Assembly (NCBI GenBank): GCA_934271085.1 | Contig: CAKQQU010000038.1 | Location: 1-14,261 of the forward strand | Source: an uncultured Bacillota bacterium | GTDB taxonomy: Bacteria; Bacillota; Dehalobacteriia; UBA4068 | DNA: 14,261 bases | Reading direction: 5' to 3' | Part shown: in pieces, positions 7,431 to 13,858 of the stretch | Layout of the letters: each line of letters opens with the position of its first letter | Position numbering within the stretch: the first letter of the stretch is position 1 | The notes under the pieces: model-generated | What the model was told of the DNA's origin: nothing | Databases searched by the model: none | The model's input: only the letters and a program-made list of their open reading frames with translations | Translations under genes and position numbers: made by a program

Positions 7431-7531
7431 ATGGGCGCCTGTATATACGGGCTTTCCCTTTATCGGCAGATACCAGGGATTATAATGGCGCTTAACTATT
7501 TGTGATAACTGATTCTTTGGCTGGGATGGAT

Positions 7532-7924
7532 CTATTGTTTGCGGCAGGCAAAGCCGTCCTGAACCTGCACCAGTGCTTCTCCAAACCGCTGGAAATGTAC
7601 TATCTCTCTTTCCCTCAGGAAGCGCAGGGCATCGATAGCGCCGGGATCATCAGTGAAATCCAACAGATGATTATAGGATGTTCTGGCTTTTTGCTCTGCG
7701 GCCATATCTTCAGTCAGATCAGTGATAGGATCGTCTTTTGCCTGTATATAGGTGGCGGTCCAGGGAACTCCTCCGGAATCGGTATAATAAAGCGCCAGAC
7801 CGTGTTCGATAAATTTGCTTTCAAATCCGGATTCCAGCATCTGCTCTTTGGTAGCCTTATCGCTTAACTGATAGGCGAGGGTGGCTATTATTTCCAAATG
7901 GCCTAATTCTTCTGTTCCCGCATC
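7532..7924 (-). CDS. cotJC: CotJC-like manganese-catalase-family protein, C-terminal part only (gene interrupted)
   Basis: The 130 codons from 7924 match the last two thirds of CotJC, a spore coat protein of the manganese catalase family. They begin DAGTEELGHLEIIATLAYQL, continue with DLTEDMAAEQKART and end with REREIVHFQRFGEALVQVQDG. The Glu and His of EELGHLE, the Glu of EDMAAEQ and the Glu/His of REIVHFQRFGE that normally bind the two Mn ions are present. The first helix of the four-helix bundle (about 60 residues with the first Glu ligand) is missing. An in-frame TAA (7925-7927) lies directly before the Asp codon, exactly where the recombinase sequence takes over. A TTG at 7897 could start a shorter peptide, but it falls in the middle of the conserved helix and has no ribosome site, so I read this as a split gene. 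It may be rejoined on excision, or be a dead remnant. Confidence 0.85.
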   Translation of the reverse strand, partial: DAGTEELGHLEIIATLAYQLSDKATKEQMLESGFESKFIEHGLALYYTDSGGVPWTATYIQAKDDPITDLTEDMAAEQKARTSYNHLLDFTDDPGAIDALRFLREREIVHFQRFGEALVQVQDGFACRKQ

Positions 7925-7930
7925 TTATCA
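7903..7930. other. Inferred recombination junction (att site) inside cotJC
   Basis: CotJC similarity starts at the Asp codon at 7924-7922 (minus strand), and the recombinase frame runs across it to stop at 7903. The shared stretch, which reads GATGCGGGAACAGAAGAAT on the minus strand, encodes DAGTEE in the cotJC frame and MREQKN in the recombinase frame. The crossover should lie in or next to it, and the same core should recur at the far end of the element. I found no second copy of GATGCGGGAAC in this window. Confidence 0.5.
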
Positions 7931-9462
7931 GTTATATCATCCGGAGGTAGCAGGGGATAAAAGATAAGCCGTAATTCAGTCTGCTGCCAGCGGCTGCTGT
8001 TTGTTTTGTAATAATCGATCCTTTGCAGTAATGCTTTCAAAAGGCGGTTTTTGCTGTTGGCATCGGGACATGCCCTGTATATTTCTGTTAATGTCAGAGG
8101 CGGCGGAGAAGCAGTCGTTTTATTTGCCGCTTTTGCCAATTGTTCCTTCAATTCCTGCTGCTTTTGATAAAGTATTGCCTCCTGGTTTTTTAGTTTGCGC
8201 TGCCTTTCCATAAAAGTAGGCGGATCATAAATACCTTGTTCCAGCAAATTACAGGCGTTTTCCAACTGATTTTTTATGCCGCTAATGGTTTTATTCGTTT
8301 TTGCCAGCATCTGCTCCAAAAACGCCTTGTTTTTGGCTGACGCTGCCTCCTGTGAATCCAGGCAAAAAGATTTATGACCGTACCATTTTTCCAGGGATGA
8401 CAAAATCAATTCTTCCGTATGGGACAAATAGCTTCCCACAGTGGGGCAGCCCCTGGTAGGACACAGCAGTTGATCCCGGCAATCCGCTGCGGGACGGCGT
8501 ATCATGCTTCGCCCGCAAACAGGGCAAACAAGAATTCCGACCAATGGATTTTGCAGCGGCCTTTTTTTTGGTGAGGGCAAATTGCTTCTTTGTTCCAGCC
8601 TTTGGGTCACTGCGTCAAAGAGGCTGTCATCTATCAGCCGGGTATGCAGGCCGGGATATATCAGGTATTCAGGAGCCCTGGGGCGGCAAACCTGGATTTC
8701 GCCGCAGTTCAACTGCTTGCGGCTCGGTCTTCTGCCACTGCATATTTTACCGTTATACACAGGATTATGCAGCAGGCTGACTACAGCTGCCGCTGACCAT
8801 ATTCCGCCGTTGGCGGCAGGTATGGAAAGTTCGTTCAGATTATTGGCTATTTTACCACAGCCCAGCCCATCCTCCCCATACCAGCGGAAGATCTGGCAGA
8901 CTATTGCCGCCTGGTCTTCCCTTGGCTGCAAAGAGTAGCCTTTATCCCCAGGCAATTTATACCGCTGATATCCGTAGGGAGCGCGGCTGCCGGTGAATTT
9001 GCCTTCTGATGCGGAAACTGCTCTGCCCTGTTGCATTCGCCGGTTGATAGTTTTGTATTCCCGGCGGGACATGAAAAGCCCGAATTCAAAATACTCCTGA
9101 TCAAACTCATTGGCCGGGTCATAGGTTTTAACAGGGGTTATTATCTTTGCTCCCGAGTACTGAAAGGCCTGGGCCACCATTCCCTGATCTATGGTGTTGC
9201 CCCTGGCCAACCGCTCTACTTCCATTACCAGTACCCCTTGCCAGCGCCCCTGTTCTATTTCAGCCAGCAGCCTCTGCATCTGGGGCCGTGCCGCTATGCT
9301 TTCCCCTGATACCAGTTCCCGATAAATGTTGCCTATGGGCAGATCTCTGTCGGCAGCCAGCTTTTCCAGAATTGCCTGATGCCGGGAAAGGGTTTCCCCC
9401 TCGCCCCTTGCCTCTGCTTCCGCATCAGCACGTGATTTGCGCAGATATATTAAATAAGACAT
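7903..9462 (-). CDS. Large serine recombinase (site-specific integrase/excisionase)
   Basis: From the ATG at 9462 the protein has 519 residues. The resolvase domain starts at once with MSYLIYLRKSRAD; S10 is the likely catalytic serine and R8 its partner. The downstream landmarks VMEVERLARG and FGLFMSRREYKTINRR are typical of serine recombinases. The recombinase DNA-binding domain follows (APYGYQRYKL to NPVYNGKI), then a zinc ribbon (CPVCGRSM ... CPTRGC), a long coiled coil (about 365-455) and a tail ending ITDKMREQKN. Such enzymes recombine two unlike att sites and need a directionality factor to excise. I prefer 9462 because the conserved domain begins there; 17 more residues are possible from an upstream ATG that lacks a ribosome site. 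GGGGGG lies only three bases before the chosen ATG. The last seven codons lie within cotJC sequence, in another frame, so the gene crosses an attachment site. Confidence 0.93.
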   Translation of the reverse strand: MSYLIYLRKSRADAEAEARGEGETLSRHQAILEKLAADRDLPIGNIYRELVSGESIAARPQMQRLLAEIEQGRWQGVLVMEVERLARGNTIDQGMVAQAFQYSGAKIITPVKTYDPANEFDQEYFEFGLFMSRREYKTINRRMQQGRAVSASEGKFTGSRAPYGYQRYKLPGDKGYSLQPREDQAAIVCQIFRWYGEDGLGCGKIANNLNELSIPAANGGIWSAAAVVSLLHNPVYNGKICSGRRPSRKQLNCGEIQVCRPRAPEYLIYPGLHTRLIDDSLFDAVTQRLEQRSNLPSPKKRPLQNPLVGILVCPVCGRSMIRRPAADCRDQLLCPTRGCPTVGSYLSHTEELILSSLEKWYGHKSFCLDSQEAASAKNKAFLEQMLAKTNKTISGIKNQLENACNLLEQGIYDPPTFMERQRKLKNQEAILYQKQQELKEQLAKAANKTTASPPPLTLTEIYRACPDANSKNRLLKALLQRIDYYKTNSSRWQQTELRLIFYPLLPPDDITDKMREQKN

Positions 9463-9486
9463 GGTCCCCCCAGGGCAGTTTTTTAT

Positions 9487-9519
9487 AATCATATGCGCTG
9501 ATCCATAAAGCATATGATT
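9487..9519. promoter_or_regulatory. Symmetric inverted repeat; possible two-way sigma-E-like promoter
   Basis: AATCATATG (9487-9495) and CATATGATT (9511-9519) form a perfect 9-bp inverted repeat with 15 bases between. It occupies the gap between the recombinase (minus) and the small ORF (plus). Read on either strand it gives TCATATG, 15 bases, CATATGAT, close to the mother-cell sigma-E pattern (about TCATATT, 14, CATACAAT). Starts would fall near 9480 on the minus strand and near 9525 on the plus strand, just before each coding start. It could instead be an operator for either product. A TATAAT at 9484-9489 overlaps it but has no -35. Confidence 0.45.
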
Positions 9520-9539
9520 GAGCAGGGGGGATGCTGAAA

Positions 9540-9737
9540 ATGAAAGATGAAAGGGACAGTGGTAATATTATCAGGCAGCATTGTGAGGATATGGCTGTCT
9601 GCCAGCTGAATGATTTGTTTTTCGCCGGCAGGAGCGAAAGTGAGCTTGCGGATATCTGGCGGCAGTTGGAGAATAGTATTAAAAACCTGCCTATTGATTA
9701 CCACCTATATGAGGATATAAAAAAAGAGCGCTCCTAA
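9540..9737 (+). CDS. Small acidic protein, possible directionality factor
   Basis: This 65-residue ORF has MKDERDSGNIIRQ at its start and ends YEDIKKERS. It is rich in Asp and Glu (net negative), has two Cys, a likely helical middle (SESELADIWRQLENSIKN) and no membrane segment or signal. I do not recognise a family. The ATG at 9540 is chosen because GGGGGG (9525-9530) sits nine bases upstream; an ATG at 9531 touches that site. It diverges from the recombinase with only 77 bases between the two starts, and its stop codon lies in the loop of a terminator, so it fits a complete transcription unit. By position, size and charge it could be a recombination directionality factor, like the small acidic factor needed for skin excision in Clostridioides difficile, but this rests on context only. 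Confidence 0.55.
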   Translation: MKDERDSGNIIRQHCEDMAVCQLNDLFFAGRSESELADIWRQLENSIKNLPIDYHLYEDIKKERS

Positions 9738-9750
9738 GAGCGCTCTTTTT
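9721..9750. terminator. Two-way terminator between the small ORF and oppA
   Basis: AAAAAGAGCGCTC (9721-9733) pairs perfectly with GAGCGCTCTTTTT (9738-9750) across a CTAA loop that contains part of the stop codon of the small ORF. Both strands end in T tracts, so it serves the plus-strand small ORF and the minus-strand oppA, whose stop is at 9765. Confidence 0.9.
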
Positions 9751-9764
9751 GGATAACTGAGAAA

Positions 9765-11456
9765 TTAGCGGCCGAACTGGCAGTCGTTGTTGCCGGATTT
9801 GGTGGTAAACATTTCCAGCATGTTGATAGGATCGTTAAAGTCTGCGATCCAACCCTCGCGGGCGATACCGAAGTTACCGGCTTTTCTTTCGGCCAGGAAG
9901 ACGTTCCAGTCAAGGGTCTTGATGGTCATATTGATACCGACAACTGCCAGATCCTGCTGGATGCACTGGGCAATAGCTTCATGAGCGGTATTCTGGTTGG
10001 TAAGATATTCAAAGCTGATAGGAGTTTCGGCGGACAGCATGCCGTTTTCGTCAAACTGGAAGCCGGCTTCGGTCAGCAGTTCTCTTGCTTTGTCAACATT
10101 GACTGCAGGATCATAGTAACCTTCATCTACGGGATAGGTATAAGCATCATCATTGGCTTTGAATTCGCCGCCATGACCGTCGGACATAGCTTCGGGAACA
10201 TAGGTGGTAGCGATGGTGTTACCGGTTTGAGTAACAGTATCAACAATGTACTGGCGGTCGATCAGGTAGCTGATAGCCTGACGCATAGCAGCAGCCTGTT
10301 CAACGGTCATGCCGGCAAACAGATCGGCGTTAACATTGAAAGCAACATAGTAGGTGCCGTAAACAGCATCTATATGGTACTCGGGGGATTGTTTGGCATT
10401 GGCGGTTTCATCGGAGGGTACGTTATCGATGAAGTCCAGATCGCCGGATTTGTATGCTGCGTAAATGGCGGCATCGTCAGCGGAGAGCATGAAGTGGAGT
10501 TTATCCATGGTGACGTTTGCGGCATCATAGAAGTTGGGGTTTTTGACATAAGTCATGCTTTCGTCATGGGTCCAGGATTCCAGGGTGTAAGCACCGCTGG
10601 TAACGAAACCGGCTTCGGTAGCCCAGGCGCCGGGATTAAGGATGTTGCCGTCTGCATCTTTATAGCCGGCAGCAGCTTCAACGCAATCCTGAGAAACAAC
10701 ATAGAAAGTGGGGAAAGCGCACAGATCCAGGAAGTAAGCGCAGGGTGCGGAAAGAACTACCTGGAATTTACCGTCAACATTGGCGACCTGGATGCCTTCC
10801 TCGGTGCCGTAACCGACGATGCCGTTGAACATATAGGAGTAGTCAGCGGCGGTTTCGGGATCGGCAGCACGTTTCCAGGAATAAACAACATCGTCAACAG
10901 TCAGGTCGGAACCATCGGAGAACTTCAGACCTTCTTTGAGAGTGAAGGTGTAGGTCAGGCCGTCTTCGGAAACTTCATAGCTTTCTGCCAGAGCAGGAAC
11001 CTGCTCATTGTTGGCATTGTAGGTATAAAGGCCGGCAAAAGAGTTGGCTGCCAGGCATGCGCCGTCAACAGAGCTGTTCAGAGCAGGATCCAGATACTGG
11101 GGCTCAGAAGCAAGGTTGATGTTCAGGCTGGTTTTGTCGCCGTAAGTAGTATACATGAAGTATTTGGTCTGATAAGGAGTCATATAGAAACCTTCGATAC
11201 CATCTTTCATCATGTAAACATCGTTGTAGTAGTACAGAGGCATAACGGCGCCGGTGGCCATCAGCATATCCTCTGCCTGATGCATCAGGGCTTCACGGGT
11301 AGCGAAGTCGGTTTCTGCCTTGATCTGGGCGATCAGTTCATCATAAGAGGTCCAGTCAGGAGCAGAGCTGTTTTCTGTGGTGTCGCCGCCGCCGCAGGCA
11401 ACCAGGCAGCAGGCCATCACGGCAATCAGCAGTACTAACAGCAGTGATTTCTTCAT
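9765..11456 (-). CDS. oppA: OppA-like peptide-binding lipoprotein, apparently circularly permuted
   Basis: The 563-residue product is a solute-binding protein of family 5 (PF00496), which captures peptides outside the membrane for the ABC permease. A lipoprotein signal (MKKSLLLVLL...LVAC) puts the lipidated Cys at 21. Residues 33-105 (SYDELIAQIKAETD, AEDMLMATGAVMPLYYYNDV, GIEGFYMTPYQTKYFMY) correspond to the family's usual C-terminal end. From 106 the normal N-terminal order begins (SLNINLASEPQYLDPALNSS) and runs on to REGWIADFNDP, stopping at NNDCQFGR, where that C-terminal segment should follow. So the order looks permuted, not truncated. The ATG at 11456 has AGGAGG eight bases upstream; an earlier in-frame ATG would lie in the leader hairpin and place 22 residues before the signal peptide. 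It is transcribed from its own promoter 160 bases upstream, downstream of oppF. Confidence 0.9.
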   Translation of the reverse strand: MKKSLLLVLLIAVMACCLVACGGGDTTENSSAPDWTSYDELIAQIKAETDFATREALMHQAEDMLMATGAVMPLYYYNDVYMMKDGIEGFYMTPYQTKYFMYTTYGDKTSLNINLASEPQYLDPALNSSVDGACLAANSFAGLYTYNANNEQVPALAESYEVSEDGLTYTFTLKEGLKFSDGSDLTVDDVVYSWKRAADPETAADYSYMFNGIVGYGTEEGIQVANVDGKFQVVLSAPCAYFLDLCAFPTFYVVSQDCVEAAAGYKDADGNILNPGAWATEAGFVTSGAYTLESWTHDESMTYVKNPNFYDAANVTMDKLHFMLSADDAAIYAAYKSGDLDFIDNVPSDETANAKQSPEYHIDAVYGTYYVAFNVNADLFAGMTVEQAAAMRQAISYLIDRQYIVDTVTQTGNTIATTYVPEAMSDGHGGEFKANDDAYTYPVDEGYYDPAVNVDKARELLTEAGFQFDENGMLSAETPISFEYLTNQNTAHEAIAQCIQQDLAVVGINMTIKTLDWNVFLAERKAGNFGIAREGWIADFNDPINMLEMFTTKSGNNDCQFGR

Positions 11457-11504
11457 TGTTAAATCCTCCTTTAAATTAAGTAAATCTCCTCCACTTCTAT
11501 AAAA

Positions 11505-11520
11505 GCGTGTTTTTACACGC
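11505..11520 (-). other. Small hairpin in the oppA leader
   Basis: GCGTGT/ACACGC forms a 6-bp stem with a 4-nt loop; on the minus strand TTTTATAG follows. It sits about 50 bases before the oppA start and may be a weak terminator or an mRNA-stabilising stem. Confidence 0.35.
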
Positions 11521-11555
11521 AATTATATGCCAAAGAACTTTTGCTGCATATATCC

Positions 11556-11617
11556 AAAAAAATACGCAAAATACCTTTACTGCTACTCCCAAAATAGCTG
11601 AAAACGAAACTGCGTAT
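11556..11617 (-). promoter_or_regulatory. Possible 5' attenuator stem in the oppA leader
   Basis: On the minus strand ATACGCA (11617-11611), at the predicted 5' end of the RNA, can pair with TGCGTAT (11568-11562), which runs directly into a seven-T tract (11562-11556). The loop of about 42 nt holds a short GCTA/TAGC stem. The arrangement resembles a conditional terminator, but the loop is long and no ligand or leader peptide is evident. Confidence 0.3.
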
Positions 11618-11623
11618 AGCTGG

Positions 11624-11652
11624 ATTATACTAAATGTTCCTGTTTTTGTCAA
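11624..11652 (-). promoter_or_regulatory. Consensus sigma-A promoter of oppA
   Basis: On the minus strand TTGACA (11652-11647), 17 bases, then TATAAT (11629-11624): a perfect match to the vegetative consensus. Expected start near 11617. A second TATAAT with an extended TGC (-10 at 11696-11691) lies upstream but lacks a -35. The rest of the gap from here to the oppF stop (11778) shows no gene and no convincing oppF terminator. Confidence 0.85.
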
Positions 11653-11660
11653 ATATATGC

Positions 11661-11688
11661 GATGGGGCTATTCAGATGGGGCTATTCA
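11661..11688. repeat. Two tandem 14-bp direct repeats upstream of the oppA promoter
   Basis: GATGGGGCTATTCA occurs twice without a gap (11661-11674 and 11675-11688). On the minus strand the copies end eight bases upstream of the -35, at about -44 to -71, a usual place for a regulator that touches RNA polymerase. Period 14 is not a whole helical turn, so two bound proteins would be rotated relative to each other. Confidence 0.8.
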
Positions 11689-11777
11689 ATATTATAGCAT
11701 GACATTATTATGGAAAAACTGCTGATATTCGGCTATAAACACCTGCATGATTCCATACTGCAGCAAATCCAAAGCTT

Positions 11778-12737
11778 TTATTTATTCCAGCATGCTACCA
11801 AATGTCCGTTGCCCCGATCTTCCAAAACTGGTGTTTCCAGCGCGCATCTTTCTGTTGCATAGGGGCAGCGGGTACGGAATGAGCAACCGCTGGGAACATG
11901 CATGGGGCTGGGTACATCACCCTCCAGAATAATGCGTTTCTGCTTTTTGGCTTCATGAGGGTCCGGGATGGGTACCGCGGAGAACAGCGACACTGTATAG
12001 GGGTGGGTAGGATTATTGTTAAGCTCGTTTGTATCCGCCATCTCAACTATCTTGCCCAGGTACATTACAGCAACTCTGTCGCTCATATGGTTTACTACCA
12101 GGATATCATGGGCAATAAACAGATAAGAAAGGCCCAGCTTTGCCTGGATATCTTTGAACATATTGATGATCTGCGCCTGAATAGAAACATCCAGGGCGGA
12201 AACTGATTCATCGCAGGCTATAAAGAGCGGATTAACAGCCAGTGCTCGGGCAATGCCTATACGCTGCCGCTGGCCTCCGGAAAATTCGTGGGCATAACGG
12301 CGGGCATGCTCGGTATTTAATCCCACCAGACTCATTAGTTCGGCGATACGGTCGTTGCGTTCGGAGCGGCTTTTGCATATTTTATGAATATCCAGAGGTT
12401 CGCCGATAATATCGGCAACTGTCATACGGGGATTCAGGGAAGAATAGGGATCCTGAAATACCATCTGCATTTTCCGGCGCATAGTCTGGATATTATGCTT
12501 ATCGATCAGCGCTCCGTCAAAATATATTTCGCCGCCGGTAGGCCTGTATAAATAGAGCATAGACCGGGCTACAGTAGTTTTACCGCAGCCTGATTCTCCT
12601 ACCAGTCCCAGGGTCTCGCCGCGGTTGATGGTAAAGCTGACATCATCCACAGCCTTCAGGGGAGTGGTCTTAAAGAAACCGGTACTGATATTGAACCACT
12701 GTTTAAGGTGGCGTACATCTACCAGAATATCACTCAT
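11778..12737 (-). CDS. oppF: Oligopeptide ABC transporter ATP-binding protein OppF/DppF type
   Basis: From the ATG at 12737 the protein has 319 residues and is one of two ATPases that power the peptide importer on the cytoplasmic side. Walker A is GESGCGKT (47-54), Q-loop FQDP near 94-97, signature FSGGQ (152-156), Walker B LFIACDE (171-177) and switch His H210. The usual DEP after Walker B reads DES; the catalytic Glu is kept. The C-terminal oligopeptide extension has C285, C291, C298 and C316, the pattern linked to an iron-sulfur cluster in this family. I chose this ATG, not one 51 bases upstream, because AGGAGG (12747-12752) is nine bases away and the domain begins here. It overlaps the end of oppD by eight bases, indicating coupled translation. 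Confidence 0.94.
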   Translation of the reverse strand: MSDILVDVRHLKQWFNISTGFFKTTPLKAVDDVSFTINRGETLGLVGESGCGKTTVARSMLYLYRPTGGEIYFDGALIDKHNIQTMRRKMQMVFQDPYSSLNPRMTVADIIGEPLDIHKICKSRSERNDRIAELMSLVGLNTEHARRYAHEFSGGQRQRIGIARALAVNPLFIACDESVSALDVSIQAQIINMFKDIQAKLGLSYLFIAHDILVVNHMSDRVAVMYLGKIVEMADTNELNNNPTHPYTVSLFSAVPIPDPHEAKKQKRIILEGDVPSPMHVPSGCSFRTRCPYATERCALETPVLEDRGNGHLVACWNK

Positions 12738-13854
12738 TGCCCAACTCCTCCTTATACATATCACGGATATTGCACCAGCATGATGCATAATGACCTTCGT
12801 CGACTTCTATTTCTTCAGGAGGCTGTTCCAGGCATATTTTCATGGCTGCGTCGCAGCGGGCTGCAAAGGCGCAACCTGCCGGCAGATTCAGCAAATCCAC
12901 GGGAGAACCGCCGATGGGGATAAGCTTTTCATTGGATTTTGTTACAGAAGGAATGGAACGCAGCAGGCCTTTGGTATATTCGTGCTTGGGATTATAGAAA
13001 ATATCTTCTGCGGTGCCGCGCTCGCAGATGCGCCCGGCATACATAACAATGATCTCATCGCACATATCCGCGATAACGCCCAAGTCATGGGTGATAATGA
13101 TAATAGCCATTCCCAGCTGCTTTTGGAGATCCTGCATCAGTTCCAGGATCTGGGCCTGAATGGTAACATCCAGAGCGGTGGTGGGCTCATCCGCGATGAG
13201 TATATCCGGTTCGCAGGCCAGCGCCATGGCTATCATTACCCTTTGGCGCATACCGCCGGAAAGTTCATGGGGGTATTGTTTGATCCGGCGCTCAGGCTCA
13301 TTAACGCCTACCAGTTTTAAAAGCTCAACTGCACGTTTCCTGGCTTGCTGCTTATTGCGGTTGGTATGCAGCAGCAGAGCCTCTGATATCTGATTGCCGA
13401 TGGTATACACCGGATTCAGCGATGTCATGGGATCCTGGAAAATAATGCTTACCTTATCCCCGCGGAATGATCTGATCTGCTTTTTATTATAGTTCAGTAT
13501 ATTTTCGCCCTTGAAAAGGATCTCGCCGCCAATAACCTTACCCGGTTCTGACAGAATCTGCATGATAGAGTAGGCGGTAACGGATTTGCCGGAACCGGAT
13601 TCGCCCACTATGCCCAGGACTTTGCCGGCCTGCAGATTAAAAGAAACGCCATTGACAGCCTTAACTTCCCCGGAATCCGTAAAGAAAGAGGTACGGAGAT
13701 CTTTCACCTGCAGTATATAATCTTCGGCAGGGGCAGTTTTCTCAACTGCCTCTTCGGTTATAATTGTTTCTTCCACAGATTCCACAGTAATGTTGGCTGC
13801 TTCAACGATCTCGCTTTTTAGTTCAACGGTTTTGATTTCTTTATTGTCATTCAT
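12730..13854 (-). CDS. oppD: Oligopeptide ABC transporter ATP-binding protein OppD/DppD type, with acidic N-terminal extension
   Basis: The 374 residues carry Walker A GESGSGKS (84-91), Q-loop IIFQDP (137-142), signature LSGGM (198-202), Walker B ILIADEP (218-224) and H256. The C-terminal peptide-transporter extension has C328, C334, C341, C359 and C361. It pairs with OppF as the ATPase dimer. Relatives usually begin at the strand that here starts near residue 46 (YILQVKDLRTSFFT); the first 45 residues are an extra acidic stretch rich in Glu, Val, Thr and Ile. The start is firm because AAGGAGGT lies seven to eight bases upstream, inside the last codons of oppC, and no later ATG has such a site. 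Four bases separate it from oppC, and it overlaps oppF by eight. Confidence 0.94.
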   Translation of the reverse strand: MNDNKEIKTVELKSEIVEAANITVESVEETIITEEAVEKTAPAEDYILQVKDLRTSFFTDSGEVKAVNGVSFNLQAGKVLGIVGESGSGKSVTAYSIMQILSEPGKVIGGEILFKGENILNYNKKQIRSFRGDKVSIIFQDPMTSLNPVYTIGNQISEALLLHTNRNKQQARKRAVELLKLVGVNEPERRIKQYPHELSGGMRQRVMIAMALACEPDILIADEPTTALDVTIQAQILELMQDLQKQLGMAIIIITHDLGVIADMCDEIIVMYAGRICERGTAEDIFYNPKHEYTKGLLRSIPSVTKSNEKLIPIGGSPVDLLNLPAGCAFAARCDAAMKICLEQPPEEIEVDEGHYASCWCNIRDMYKEELGNE

Positions 13855-13858
13855 AGCG

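Noticed and set aside
7238..7495. Plus-strand frame of 85 codons across the XRE promoter and the 16-bp hairpin
   Set aside because: It runs through a strong terminator and a promoter on the other strand, and its start overlaps the XRE start.
9531..9737. ATG at 9531 as the start of the small ORF
   Set aside because: It directly abuts the GGGGGG ribosome site; the in-frame ATG at 9540 has workable spacing.
9981..11438. Long open frame on the plus strand (485 codons), rich in Gly, Val and Ile
   Set aside because: It is the antisense shadow of oppA; no ribosome site and no family resemblance.
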